A stretch of DNA of 49,133 nucleotides from Marinomonas agarivorans (GCA_002173415.2 NHNK02000022.1:1-49133); one strand, 5' to 3'; numbered from the stretch's first letter, positions 35,105-45,471 are shown. The notes: generated by a model from the sequence alone, not told the origin. A program made the numbers and translations.

Positions 35105-37771
35105 ATGACGGAGCAGCATATCCTACAAGATATCGATCCATCTGAAACAAAAGAATGGGTTGATGCACTTGAGTCGGTTCTTCGAGAAGAAGGGCCAGAG
35201 CGTGTTCAGTATATTTTGGAACAACTAAATAAAGAAGCTGCAAAGGCCGGTGCGCCAATGCCTGCTTCTATTACCACGCCTTATCGTAATACGATAGCGC
35301 CCCAAGACGAAAAGCCATTACCAGGCGATTTATTTATGGAACGTCGTATACGTTCTATTATTCGCTGGAATGCTTTGGCAATGGTGATGAAAGCTAACCG
35401 AGTTGATTCTACTCTCGGTGGGCATATTACAAGTTTTTCGTCTGCAGCAACGCTTTATGATATAGGTTTCAATCACTTTTTCCGTGGTAATAGTGAAACT
35501 CAAGAAGCGGATATGGTGTTTTTCCAGGGACATATTTCTCCTGGTATTTATGCCCGTTCTTACATTGAAGGTCGTTTAACTGATGAGCAGTTGGATAATT
35601 TCCGTCGCGAAGTCGATGGCAAAGGCCTTTCTTCTTACCCACACCCTTGGTTAATGTCAGATTATTGGCAGTTCCCAACCGTATCTATGGGTCTTGGCCC
35701 TCTACAAGCTATTTATCAAGCGCATGTACTGAAATATCAGCAAAGTCGTGGTTTGATTGATCATGGTGACCGTAAAGTATGGGCTTTCCTAGGAGATGGT
35801 GAATGTGATGAGCCAGAGTCCTTAGGTGCTATTGCTTTAGCAGGTCGAGAAAAACTCGATAATCTAATTTTCGTTATTAACTGTAATTTGCAGCGTCTTG
35901 ATGGACCAGTACGCGGTAACGGAAAAATCGTCCAAGAATTGGAAGGTGTCTTCCGTGGCGCTGGTTGGAATGTTATTAAGTGTTTATGGGGCCGTCATTG
36001 GGACCCATTATTCGAAAAAGACGATAAAGGTTTATTAGCTAAACGCATGGACGAAGTTTGTGACGGTGAGCTACAAAACTACAAAGCAAATGGTGGCGCA
36101 TACACCCGTGAACATTTCTTTGGTAAGTATCCAGAGCTATTAGAAATGGTCAAAGATATGTCAGACGATGACATTATGAACCTTAACCGTGGTGGCCATG
36201 ATCCTTATAAAGTCTATGCGGCCTATGCGGAAGCGGTTAAGAATGATGGTCGTCCAACCGTTGTTCTTGCACAAACCGTTAAAGGTTACGGTATGTTCAA
36301 AGCGGCAGAAGCACAAAACACCGCTCACCAAACGAAGAAGCTAGATGAGGAATCTCTAGCAATGTTCCGTGATAAGTTCGCCGTTCCAATCAGTGACGAA
36401 GAACTTAAAAACTTACCTTACTATCGTCCTGAAGAAGACAGCCCAGAAATGAAATATTTACGGGCGCGTCGTGCTGAATTACACGGTGATTTCCCGACAC
36501 GTCGCAAAATCTGTGAGTCGTTGGAAGTTCCTTCTCTTGAAGCATTCAAGGCGCAAATTGCTGGAACTAAAGGTCGCGAAATTTCGTCAACTATGGCGTT
36601 TGTTCGTGTGCTTAATACCTTGGTTAAAGATAAAAAAATTGGTCATAGAGTCGTGCCAATTGTGGCAGATGAAGCCCGTACATTTGGTATGGAAGGCATG
36701 TTCCGCCAACTTGGTATTTATTCGGCAGTAGGGCAGCAATATACACCACATGATCACACTCAGATCATGTACTACAAAGAAGATACAAAGGGTCAGATTC
36801 TACAAGAGGGAATTAACGAAGCGGGTGCTATGTCAGCTTGGTTAGCGTGTGCTACGTCTTACAGCAACAGTAATTACCCAATGATTCCTGTGTATATCTA
36901 CTACTCTATGTTTGGTTTCCAACGTATTGGTGATCTAGCATGGGCAGCGGGTGACTCGCAAGCACGTGGCTTCTTATTAGGTGCAACCGCAGGTCGTACC
37001 ACGTTAAATGGTGAAGGTTTACAACACGAAGATGGTCACTCTCATCTTTTAGCTGGCACTATTCCAAATTGTGTATCGTATGATCCAACTTATTCCTATG
37101 AAGTTGCAGTCATTGTTCAAGATGGCTTGCGTCGTATGTACAAAGAGCAAGAAAGTGTTTTCTATTACTTAACTGTAATGAACGAAAACTATGCCCACGA
37201 AGATATGCCTGAAGGTGTAGAAGATGGCATCATCAAAGGCATGTACAAACTTAAAGAACACAAAAAGAAAACCAATAAGAAACAAGTACAGCTACTTGGT
37301 TCTGGGGTGATTTTGCGTGAAGTTGAAGCGGCGGCTGAGATTCTTTTCAATGACTTTGGCGTTAACTCGGATATTTGGAGTGTCACTTCATTTAATGAAT
37401 TACGTCGTGAAGGGTTAGATGCAGAACGTTGGAACATGCTGCATCCGAAAGAAAAGGCACGTCAATCTTATGTTGCTGAATGTCTTGGTGATGCGGGCCC
37501 TGTGATTGCTTCAACTGATCATATGAAGTTATTTGCCGATCAAATTCGTCCATTCGTCAAAGGCACTTACAGTGTACTAGGAACAGATGGTTTTGGTCGT
37601 AGTGATACACGTGAAAAACTACGCCATTTCTTTGAAGTAAACCGCTACTGGGTAGTTGTTGCTTCATTAAAAGCCTTGGCTGATGATGGAGAAATTGATG
37701 CATCCGTAGTGCAAGAAGCAATTGCTAAATTTGGTTTGGATCCAGAGAAGCCAAATCCTGTTACTTGCTAA
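35105..37771 (+). CDS. aceE: Pyruvate dehydrogenase E1 component, homodimeric
   Basis: 888 residues from the ATG at 35105 (MTEQHILQDIDPSETKEW), against 887 in E. coli; the TTG 45 bases upstream is not needed. The ThDP motif reads GDGECDEPESLGAI with a following INCNLQRLDGPVRGNGKI. It decarboxylates pyruvate and acetylates the lipoyl groups of AceF. aceF follows after 86 bp. Confidence 0.96.
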   Translation: MTEQHILQDIDPSETKEWVDALESVLREEGPERVQYILEQLNKEAAKAGAPMPASITTPYRNTIAPQDEKPLPGDLFMERRIRSIIRWNALAMVMKANRVDSTLGGHITSFSSAATLYDIGFNHFFRGNSETQEADMVFFQGHISPGIYARSYIEGRLTDEQLDNFRREVDGKGLSSYPHPWLMSDYWQFPTVSMGLGPLQAIYQAHVLKYQQSRGLIDHGDRKVWAFLGDGECDEPESLGAIALAGREKLDNLIFVINCNLQRLDGPVRGNGKIVQELEGVFRGAGWNVIKCLWGRHWDPLFEKDDKGLLAKRMDEVCDGELQNYKANGGAYTREHFFGKYPELLEMVKDMSDDDIMNLNRGGHDPYKVYAAYAEAVKNDGRPTVVLAQTVKGYGMFKAAEAQNTAHQTKKLDEESLAMFRDKFAVPISDEELKNLPYYRPEEDSPEMKYLRARRAELHGDFPTRRKICESLEVPSLEAFKAQIAGTKGREISSTMAFVRVLNTLVKDKKIGHRVVPIVADEARTFGMEGMFRQLGIYSAVGQQYTPHDHTQIMYYKEDTKGQILQEGINEAGAMSAWLACATSYSNSNYPMIPVYIYYSMFGFQRIGDLAWAAGDSQARGFLLGATAGRTTLNGEGLQHEDGHSHLLAGTIPNCVSYDPTYSYEVAVIVQDGLRRMYKEQESVFYYLTVMNENYAHEDMPEGVEDGIIKGMYKLKEHKKKTNKKQVQLLGSGVILREVEAAAEILFNDFGVNSDIWSVTSFNELRREGLDAERWNMLHPKEKARQSYVAECLGDAGPVIASTDHMKLFADQIRPFVKGTYSVLGTDGFGRSDTREKLRHFFEVNRYWVVVASLKALADDGEIDASVVQEAIAKFGLDPEKPNPVTC

Positions 37772-37857
37772 TTGATTACAAATGCCTTGTTCGGCTAATG
37801 CTATGCATGGCCGAACTTATGTAGTTTTGATGCGTTTTTAGAACAGAGGAGATTTCC

Positions 37858-39786
37858 GTGAGCACTGAGATTATTCGCATACCGGATATTGGCGGTGCAG
37901 CAGATGTTGATGTAATTGAAGTAAGTGTCAATGTTGGTGACATTATTGAAGTTGATCAGCCTATTGTTGTACTTGAAACAGATAAAGCATCTATGGATGT
38001 TCCTTCTCCAGTTGCTGGAAAGGTTATTAGTATCGCCATCAAAGAAGGCGATCAAGTAAATGAAAATGATGTTGTCTTAGAGGTTGAAGTATCTGGCGCT
38101 GTTGCCAGCTCTGAGCCTTCATCAGCACCTGTTGAGGAGCAGGACTCCGCACCAGCAGTTACCCCTGAAACAGCTACTTCAGCAGAACTTGCCGTTGATG
38201 TACCTGATATTGGTGGCGCAACGGATGTTGAAGTCATTGAAGTTTGTGTTGCCGTAGGTGATGAGGTTGCAGAAGGCGATTCCATTATCGTACTTGAAAC
38301 GGATAAAGCTTCTATGGACATTCCTGCCCCAGCAGCAGGTAAAATTGCAAGTATTGCCCTCAAGGTTGGCGATACGGTTTCTGAAGGCAGCGCTGTTTTA
38401 GTCATGCAAACGACAGGTTCGCAACCTGCCTCTGTAGAAGCTTCAACACCGGCTCCAACGCCAGCATCTGTAGAAAATAGTGCTGCTCCTGCCGTCGCCC
38501 CAAGTGCTGGTGGGATAGAGAAAGTACATGTGCCAGACATTGGTGGCGCTGAAGGTGTTGATGTTATTGAAGTTGCTGTTAGCGTCGGTGATAAGATAGC
38601 CGAAGGCGACTCTATTATCGTGTTGGAAACAGATAAAGCGTCAATGGAAATTCCTGCGCCTAAATCCGGTACAGTGAAATCACTTTCAATTAAAGAAGGC
38701 GATCAAGTTTCTGAAGGCGACCTCGTTATGGAGCTTGAGGTTGAAGGTGGCACAGCACCAGTAGCATCATCAGTTGCTGCGTCTCAGCCTACTACTGCGG
38801 CACCAGCGTCTGCTCCCAAAGCAACGCCTGTGACAACCGCACCTGCCGATTCAAATGCGGTATTGTCGACACCATCTAAGAAAGTACATGCCGGCCCAGC
38901 TGTGCGTTTGCTTGCTAGAGAGTTAGGTGTAGATTTATCGTTGGTACGTGCAACCGGTCCTCGTGGTCGTATTTTAAAAGAAGACTTGCACGCCTATGTG
39001 AAAGCGGCTGTTAAACAAGCTGCGTCAGGTTCTTCAGTTGCGACAGGTTCAGGTTTACCGACTGTACCTGATATGGACTTTAGCCAATTTGGTGATGTAG
39101 ATGTTCTAAAACTGAGCAAAATACAGCGTCTAACTGCGCAAAATATGGTACGCAATGCCTTGGTAGCGCCTCACGTTACTCAGTTTGATAAGGCAGACAT
39201 CACCGACTTAGAAGCATTCCGTAAAGGCTTGAAAGCAGAAATGGAAAAAGATGGGGTGAAACTAACACCGCTACCATTTTTAATTAAAGCGGTTGCGCAA
39301 TCCTTGGTTGCTAACCCAAGTTTTAATGTCTCTTTGATGGCGGATGGTGAAAGCTATGTGCAGAAACACTATGTGCATATTGGTATTGCCGTTGATTCTC
39401 CAGCAGGTCTTGTAGTGCCAGTGCTACGTGATGCAGACAAAAAGTCCATTGTGCAGATAGCAAAAGAAGCCAATGTATTAATTAAGAAGGCATTAGATAA
39501 ACAATTGAAGCCTGCGGATATGCAAGGTGGTTGTTTTACTATATCTAGTCTTGGTGCTATTGGTGGAACAGGCTTTACACCGATTGTTAACTGCCCAGAA
39601 GTAGGTATTTTAGGTGTATCTAAAGCTGACATCGAACCACGTTGGAACGGTAAAGAGTTCGAGCCTCGTACTATGTTACCGCTTTGTCTTTCTTATGATC
39701 ATAGAGCCGTAAACGGTGGCGACGCTGGTCGTTTTATGACGCATCTAAATGCTCTACTAAGCGATCTACGCCGTTTGTCTTTATAG
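37858..39786 (+). CDS. aceF: Pyruvate dehydrogenase E2 component (dihydrolipoamide acetyltransferase)
   Basis: 642 residues. Three lipoyl domains carry ETDKAS motifs with lipoyl lysines at 43, 150 and 260, joined by Ala/Pro-rich linkers. A peripheral subunit-binding domain follows (GPAVRLLARELGVDL, ATGPRGRILKEDL), then the catalytic domain ending SYDHRAVNGGDAGRF with His615 and Asn619 (Asn as I recall for Azotobacter/Pseudomonas E2). The start is GTG with GAGGAG upstream. No lpd gene follows, so E3 must be encoded elsewhere. Confidence 0.96.
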   Translation: MSTEIIRIPDIGGAADVDVIEVSVNVGDIIEVDQPIVVLETDKASMDVPSPVAGKVISIAIKEGDQVNENDVVLEVEVSGAVASSEPSSAPVEEQDSAPAVTPETATSAELAVDVPDIGGATDVEVIEVCVAVGDEVAEGDSIIVLETDKASMDIPAPAAGKIASIALKVGDTVSEGSAVLVMQTTGSQPASVEASTPAPTPASVENSAAPAVAPSAGGIEKVHVPDIGGAEGVDVIEVAVSVGDKIAEGDSIIVLETDKASMEIPAPKSGTVKSLSIKEGDQVSEGDLVMELEVEGGTAPVASSVAASQPTTAAPASAPKATPVTTAPADSNAVLSTPSKKVHAGPAVRLLARELGVDLSLVRATGPRGRILKEDLHAYVKAAVKQAASGSSVATGSGLPTVPDMDFSQFGDVDVLKLSKIQRLTAQNMVRNALVAPHVTQFDKADITDLEAFRKGLKAEMEKDGVKLTPLPFLIKAVAQSLVANPSFNVSLMADGESYVQKHYVHIGIAVDSPAGLVVPVLRDADKKSIVQIAKEANVLIKKALDKQLKPADMQGGCFTISSLGAIGGTGFTPIVNCPEVGILGVSKADIEPRWNGKEFEPRTMLPLCLSYDHRAVNGGDAGRFMTHLNALLSDLRRLSL

Positions 39787-39812
39787 ACTTTACAGCGCTA
39801 ATCAAAAACTCA

Positions 39813-39843
39813 AAAGCTAGCATTACTATGCTGGCTTTTTCTT
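39813..39843 (+). terminator. Terminator of aceEF
   Basis: AAAGCTAGCAT (39813-39823), loop TACT, ATGCTGGCTTT (39828-39838) with one G-T pair, followed by TTCTTTTC. It closes aceEF and shows that no lpd is co-transcribed. Confidence 0.85.
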
Positions 39844-40020
39844 TTCTTGTTCATACTTTCTTGTTTTTTCATTACTTCCGTAGCGTTATGTTACTTTTTA
39901 TTATTGTAGACAATTTGCTGTTTGCAATCTCCCTCTCATGAACTACTTCTTTAAACAGAGTTTTGCAAAAGGGTAAAACTCTGTTCCTTGAATGATAAAA
40001 ATAAAAAAGAGGGTTCCATC

Positions 40021-43000
40021 ATGTTCCAAAAAAATAAACTTACTCTGGCCCTAAGTGCAGCTGCTTCTGTACTGGCTGGAGCTTCCTCATGTGCCACGTT
40101 TGCCCAAAATGTAAAAGTCGATATCAATGCCAATGTCGAACATGCCGTAAATGGCGTATCAAACTTTGGCCGTGAGCGTCGCATTATGATTCATGCTAAT
40201 TCGATCGAGAATGATTTTCTTGGTGAAAAAGAAAAACTGGATTATCTAATGGAGTTAGGCGTGAACTTTGGGCGGGATACAGGGCTACCAATGTATTATT
40301 TTCGCCAGACCAAAGGCGACAAATCCCAATCAACTCCACCCGGTCAAGAGCTATTTCCTTATGGTTATGCGGATGTTCATGATTCGGATTCCCTTAAGTC
40401 TGGCGCAGATGGCTATTTTTACTTATTGGAAAATAAGTACGAAGACAGTCAGGCATATTTTGATCGTGATTCGGCCATGATTATGGGATCACAACCGAAA
40501 CCGGCTTTTCCGAATTGGAGTTCGTACAGCTGGTTTGGAGGAGGGCTACAATCCGATACCCCGTGGCGACCCAGAACCATGAAACAAGCAGCCGATTGGT
40601 ATGCCGAATTCTTGGAAGAGTTTTATATAAAACGAGAAGGAACGGTCAACGCCCCTTCCATGCCAGCGTATTGGGAAGTCGTGAATGAGCCTGACATGCA
40701 ACTGAACACCACTGGCCCTGAAGGTCATTTAAGTACATGGGAAGAACTGTTTGATTATCACAATGAAGTAGCAGATACCGTTCGCGCCAAACTAGGAACC
40801 AAAGCACCTAAAATTGGAGGGATGACATGGGGATTACATGATCTGCATGCGGGCGATGCAACCGCGTTTGGTTCGCCTCGTTTGAAAGGGAATGCGTTAT
40901 TGAATGCATTTTATGGCAATGATCCGGTTAGTGTTCAAATTAAGGATACGATCCGAAATGGCATTTTTGCTGACTCGGCGACTATGGCAGATACTAATAC
41001 CAATCGTAATTGGTACCAATGGGATGTTTTATGGAAAGGCTTCATGGATGCCGCCGGAAAGAATATGGACTTTTACTCAATCCATTTGTATGACTGGCCA
41101 CTATGGAATACCGCAGGCGGAAGTGTTCGAACAGGGCTACATAATGAAGGTGTTATGGACTTGCTTGAATGGTATGACACAAAAATGCTTGATCAGCGCA
41201 ATGAAGTTATCGTATCAGAATACGGTTCTGTAACCGGCAAATACCAGCAAGAAGGGACGACTATTGACCGTATTCGCATGCGTTGGGAAAAACTCAAACC
41301 TTTCTCGCAAATGATGATGCAGTTTATGGAACGTCCTGATTACATTACCGCATCTTTGCCCTTCATTACGGTAAAAGCAGAATGGGGTGATGCAGGGCTG
41401 ACAGCACCTTATGCGCAAACCTTGTTAGATCGAGATTACAGCACCTGTGATGTACAGGGTCAGCAATATGTAAATTGTACTTGGAACTTCAACCCTGCGA
41501 TTCACTGGTATGAATTATGGCGTGATATTGAAGGAACAAGAATTGACACATATTCCACAGACCGAGATATCCAAGTGGATGCCTATGTGAAAAACGCGAA
41601 CAATGAACACCATATGTATGTCATTCTGAACAGTCTTGAACCTAGCGAAACAACTGTAGACTTAGCGTTAGCAGGTATTAGCAATAACCCAATTCGCAGC
41701 ATCAAAATGCGTCACCTCTACCTTGATGAAAATATTGATGCGGACAATAACTTGGCGAATGGAAAAGGAAAGCCGATTATGGCGGAGGCAACTTTATCTT
41801 CTATACCTAAGTCAATTACCATTGCCCCAGAAGCAACAGTAATTCTTGATATTGAATACAAAAAAGCGCTGAACCCAAATAAACTCAGCCAAGAACGTAA
41901 ATATCCAGCAGAACCTTTAGTGGCGGCAGCGCCTCACCGCGTGAGTGTGCCAAGCGTACTAAGAGCAAGAGTAAATGGTGTGCCAAAACCTGCAAAAGGT
42001 GAAGCCCAGTTGAGAGTAACAGGTGCTTTCTTTTTAAATGGACAGTTGACCGCAGACACATCCGATAGTCGTGTGTATTTAAAAATCAATGGCAACGATG
42101 TGAGTTTTGACCCTGATTGGCGTGGTATTGATAATCGTGGTCAAAATCGGCAAATGGCGACACTGGAAATCCCTTTTCCAGTGTCTTATCTAAATAATAA
42201 TGGCAATAACAATGTGGAGTTTTCCATGTTGGCAAATGGCGATGTGGCAGCGGTTAGCATTCAAGTTTGGGATATGGAGCAACAATTGGTGCGCTCTGTT
42301 GAAGCCAACTGTAACCCATGTATTCCCGTTAGCGGTTTTAGCATCACAGGCAGTCATTCAGCCAACTTGAAAGTAACGCAATCTAAGGCTTTGGCTACGC
42401 AATTTTCTCCCCAGTTAGCCTCTAACAAACGTGTAAATTGGGTCTCTTCTAATCCAAGCATTGTGAGTGTGGATCAAAATGGCATCATCACAGGAACAGG
42501 CGTTGGGAACGCAACAATTACCGCAAGAACGGTTGATGGTAACATTCAAGATCAGGTCACAGTGAGTGTGGCAAAACTAAGACCGAACAGCGTTAGCATT
42601 GTTGGTATTCCATCGACCTTTTATGTTGGCGCGACGAAACAACTTAGTGCCGCTGTGCGGCCCATTCATGCAGAAAATCGTCGTGTGCAATGGTCAAGCT
42701 CAAACCCAGCGATAGCAAGTGTGGATGCTAATGGCATCGTAACGGCTGTTAAAGCAGGCAATGTTACAATTACAGCAAGAACTCTGGATGGTGGCTTAGT
42801 GGCAACAGAGAATCTTACAGTATCTTTGTTGGCTGTTAATGCTTTCTCAGTCACGCCCTCCGACACCATTATTCCTGTTGGTGATGATTTTACTGTTAAC
42901 ACACTATTTGAACCTGCTAATGCCAGTGATCAATCTGTGACTTGGCAGTCTAGTAATCCTAATGTTGCTACGGTAAGTAATGGTGTCATCACGGCTGTGA

Positions 43001-43479
43001 ATGCTGGCACGGCGACGATTACAGCAACCTCCAATGCGTCAGGGTTAAGTGATACAGTGACGGTAACGGCTGTCAATGTCACCCATGCGCCCATTATTGT
43101 CGAGGCGGAATCATTTATTCGCACAGGTGGCTTATTTGGTGGCTTTGTTCGCTCCGCCACAGGCATTAATGATAATCAAACAGGTGACTGGGGCGAATAC
43201 AATGTGACCTTTAGTCAGTCTGGCACGTATCAATTTTTCATTGATACTGGTACGCCAGCAAATGGGGGTATTGTAGAGCTGTCGATTAATGGTGATTTGG
43301 TTGCCAGTGGGGGAATACCAAATACAGGCAACTGGGACACTATGGCACGCACTGTTATAAGTAATAACATTCGTATTCCAACAGCAGGAAGCTATACCAT
43401 TCGTTTGACTGGTGCCGGTCAGCCTGCGGCATGGGTTTGGAATTCGGACAAATTTGGGTTCACAAAATTAACCAATTAA
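40021..43479 (+). CDS. Secreted modular glycoside hydrolase, GH86-like (beta-agarase/porphyranase), with Ig-like and CBM6-like domains
   Basis: 1152 residues from the ATG at 40021 (AGAGGG upstream); the frame opens 33 bases earlier at a weaker TTG. Signal peptide ~1-28 (LSAAASVLAG...TFA). The catalytic part (~30-640) begins NGVSNFGRERRIMIHAN, reminiscent of GH86 agarases and porphyranases. The likely acid/base is Glu223 (WEVVNEPD) and the nucleophile Glu400 (VIVSEYGS), as in clan GH-A barrels. Three Big_2-like Ig domains follow at ~769-850, ~853-935 and ~936-1020 (each with WxSSNPxxxxV). A CBM6-like domain (~1023-1150; IIVEAESF, GDWGEYNVTF) ends the protein. It should cut a red-algal galactan outside the cell. 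It stands alone, without other agar genes. Confidence 0.78.
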   Translation: MFQKNKLTLALSAAASVLAGASSCATFAQNVKVDINANVEHAVNGVSNFGRERRIMIHANSIENDFLGEKEKLDYLMELGVNFGRDTGLPMYYFRQTKGDKSQSTPPGQELFPYGYADVHDSDSLKSGADGYFYLLENKYEDSQAYFDRDSAMIMGSQPKPAFPNWSSYSWFGGGLQSDTPWRPRTMKQAADWYAEFLEEFYIKREGTVNAPSMPAYWEVVNEPDMQLNTTGPEGHLSTWEELFDYHNEVADTVRAKLGTKAPKIGGMTWGLHDLHAGDATAFGSPRLKGNALLNAFYGNDPVSVQIKDTIRNGIFADSATMADTNTNRNWYQWDVLWKGFMDAAGKNMDFYSIHLYDWPLWNTAGGSVRTGLHNEGVMDLLEWYDTKMLDQRNEVIVSEYGSVTGKYQQEGTTIDRIRMRWEKLKPFSQMMMQFMERPDYITASLPFITVKAEWGDAGLTAPYAQTLLDRDYSTCDVQGQQYVNCTWNFNPAIHWYELWRDIEGTRIDTYSTDRDIQVDAYVKNANNEHHMYVILNSLEPSETTVDLALAGISNNPIRSIKMRHLYLDENIDADNNLANGKGKPIMAEATLSSIPKSITIAPEATVILDIEYKKALNPNKLSQERKYPAEPLVAAAPHRVSVPSVLRARVNGVPKPAKGEAQLRVTGAFFLNGQLTADTSDSRVYLKINGNDVSFDPDWRGIDNRGQNRQMATLEIPFPVSYLNNNGNNNVEFSMLANGDVAAVSIQVWDMEQQLVRSVEANCNPCIPVSGFSITGSHSANLKVTQSKALATQFSPQLASNKRVNWVSSNPSIVSVDQNGIITGTGVGNATITARTVDGNIQDQVTVSVAKLRPNSVSIVGIPSTFYVGATKQLSAAVRPIHAENRRVQWSSSNPAIASVDANGIVTAVKAGNVTITARTLDGGLVATENLTVSLLAVNAFSVTPSDTIIPVGDDFTVNTLFEPANASDQSVTWQSSNPNVATVSNGVITAVNAGTATITATSNASGLSDTVTVTAVNVTHAPIIVEAESFIRTGGLFGGFVRSATGINDNQTGDWGEYNVTFSQSGTYQFFIDTGTPANGGIVELSINGDLVASGGIPNTGNWDTMARTVISNNIRIPTAGSYTIRLTGAGQPAAWVWNSDKFGFTKLTN

Positions 43480-43493
43480 AGAGAGCAACTTTT

Positions 43494-43534
43494 TCCAGTC
43501 AAAAAGTCTACCCAGCTTTTTGACTGGCTTTTTT
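43494..43534 (+). terminator. Terminator of the glycoside hydrolase gene
   Basis: CCAGTCAAAAAG (43495-43506), 9-base loop, CTTTTTGACTGG (43516-43527), then CTTTTTT: a perfect 12-bp stem with T-run. Confidence 0.9.
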
Positions 43535-43740
43535 ATTCGCTTTGCAATTCTATGTTACAGCTGTAACACAAGATTGCACTGTCACCTTCTACCTGCAAAT
43601 CCATGATATTTAGCCTAATAATTAATCAATTTTTGCTAAAAAAATAGCCTATGCTGATATTGGTCTACACTAAATACAGAATCACGGTATTGATTTCAGT
43701 CAACTTTATTAAATAGCCTTAAAAAGTGAAGGTGTGAATC

Positions 43741-45471
43741 ATGAGTAATATGGATAGCAGCATCCAGATTAACGATTACGATGTTGCAGAACACGTTAAT
43801 GTGCTACTGGTTGATGATGATGGTATTGATAGGGAGTACATCATTAATATGCTGAGTGGAAATCATCGGCACCAGTATGATGTGACCGTTGCCCAAAATT
43901 ACCAAGATGCGTTGCCTCTATTAGAAGAGCACTATTTTGATGTTTGTTTAATTGATTATTATCTAGGTAACCATACCGGACTAGAACTACTAAAAAAAAT
44001 TAACTCGCTCAATTCCATGACAAGCGTCATTATGCTGACAGGAGCGGATGCTGAGGATATTGACGATCAGGCTCTACAAGCTGGCGTATCAAACTTTTTG
44101 AGTAAAAATACTCTAACCTCCAAACTGCTTGATCGTTCCATTCGCTATGCAACACATCATAAAAAGCTTTCGGTAGAATACGAACGTTTGGCGCATTATG
44201 ACGATTTAACTAAGTTAGTGAATCGTAGCCTTTTTTTTGACCGTTTGACTCACTTGATTAAACGGTCTCAACGCGATAAACATAAGCATGCTCTACTGTA
44301 TCTAGATTTAGATTTTTTTAAAAATATTAATGAAACTTATGGTTATAAAATAGGCGATCTGATTCTAAAAATGTGCGCGAACCGTTTATTGCAATCGGTT
44401 CGTTCTGTTGACACTGTCGCCAGATTAGGGGGTGACGAATTTGCTCTAATTCTTGAAAATATTTCTCCAAAAGATACTCAAAAAGTAATTGAAAAAATCG
44501 TTCAAGCGATTGAAAAAACTTTTACGATTAGCGACATTGATTTTGAAATCAGTGCATCTATAGGAATTACCTTTTTTTCTGATGAAACGCCACAAGAGCC
44601 CGGCATTATTTTAGAGCAGGCTGATCAAGCCTTGTACCAAGCTAAAAAAGCGGGGCGTCAGCGGCATTGTTATTTCGATGATCAATTAAAAAAAGACATA
44701 GGCAAAAATCGTATCTTAGGGCAGGACATTCGTAATGCTTTGCAAAAAGGGGAATTCTTACCTCACTACCAACCCCAATACAATTTGCAAACTGGAGATA
44801 TTGAAAGTTTTGAAGCTCTGGCAAGATGGCAACGTTCAGAGCAAGAACTTATCTACCCACAGCAATTTCTTGATCAAGTTGAGCAACTTAAAATCATGCC
44901 AGTCTTAACAGAAATGATACTTGATAAAGCCTGTGTCGATTTAAAAAAACTTTCAGCAATCAACTCAGATATTAAAATTGCCGTTAATATATCAGCGACA
45001 GATAGCGTTAATGATAACTTACTAGAGATGGTGAAAAGTGTTTTGAAAAAACACGACATTCAAGCGCAACAACTGGAACTGGAGTTTGACGCTTCGGCAT
45101 TGATTGTTCATCCAGATGAGACCATGAACATTCTTGACAAACTAAATCGTCTTGGAATCAGTATTACCATAAATAACTTTGGCAAAGGTAATATTTCCCT
45201 ATGGAGCCTAGCCGAATTATCCATTGCTACCATTAATATTGATATGAGCCTGATACATGGCATTGGTGTGAGCTTGCCTAAAGAAATTATTGTTAAAGTG
45301 ATTCTTGATATGGCCAAACAATTTTCCCTTAAAACTGTGGCGGTAGGGGTTGAAACAAAAGAACAAGCTTCCTTTTTGGCCCGTTATGGTTGTGATAACG
45401 TTCAAGGCTATTTATATTCACGACCACTTTCAATTAAAGATGCAAGCCAACTATTAGAAAATTACTCCTAA
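43741..45471 (+). CDS. REC-GGDEF-EAL protein: active-looking diguanylate cyclase, degenerate EAL
   Basis: 576 residues. Receiver domain (~15-140): LLVDDDG, phosphoacceptor Asp72 in CLIDYYLG, MLTGADA and FLSKNTL. GGDEF domain (~160-315): GGDEF intact at 230-234, with the inhibitory I-site RSVD at 221-224, exactly five residues before. EAL domain (~330-570): EAL at 358-360 and the VNIS Asn are kept, but the metal-binding Asp-Asp is Asn478-Asn479 (INNFGKG), the usual Lys of the KID motif is Asn499 and the Glu of AEGVE is Val535. Synthesis of c-di-GMP controlled by phosphorylation is likely, hydrolysis is not. No kinase gene is adjacent. Confidence 0.9.
   Translation: MSNMDSSIQINDYDVAEHVNVLLVDDDGIDREYIINMLSGNHRHQYDVTVAQNYQDALPLLEEHYFDVCLIDYYLGNHTGLELLKKINSLNSMTSVIMLTGADAEDIDDQALQAGVSNFLSKNTLTSKLLDRSIRYATHHKKLSVEYERLAHYDDLTKLVNRSLFFDRLTHLIKRSQRDKHKHALLYLDLDFFKNINETYGYKIGDLILKMCANRLLQSVRSVDTVARLGGDEFALILENISPKDTQKVIEKIVQAIEKTFTISDIDFEISASIGITFFSDETPQEPGIILEQADQALYQAKKAGRQRHCYFDDQLKKDIGKNRILGQDIRNALQKGEFLPHYQPQYNLQTGDIESFEALARWQRSEQELIYPQQFLDQVEQLKIMPVLTEMILDKACVDLKKLSAINSDIKIAVNISATDSVNDNLLEMVKSVLKKHDIQAQQLELEFDASALIVHPDETMNILDKLNRLGISITINNFGKGNISLWSLAELSIATINIDMSLIHGIGVSLPKEIIVKVILDMAKQFSLKTVAVGVETKEQASFLARYGCDNVQGYLYSRPLSIKDASQLLENYS

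Noticed and set aside
38052-38540. 162-codon frame antisense to aceF.
   Set aside because: Mirror of the repetitive Ala/Pro/Val-rich lipoyl and linker coding sequence; no independent start signal.
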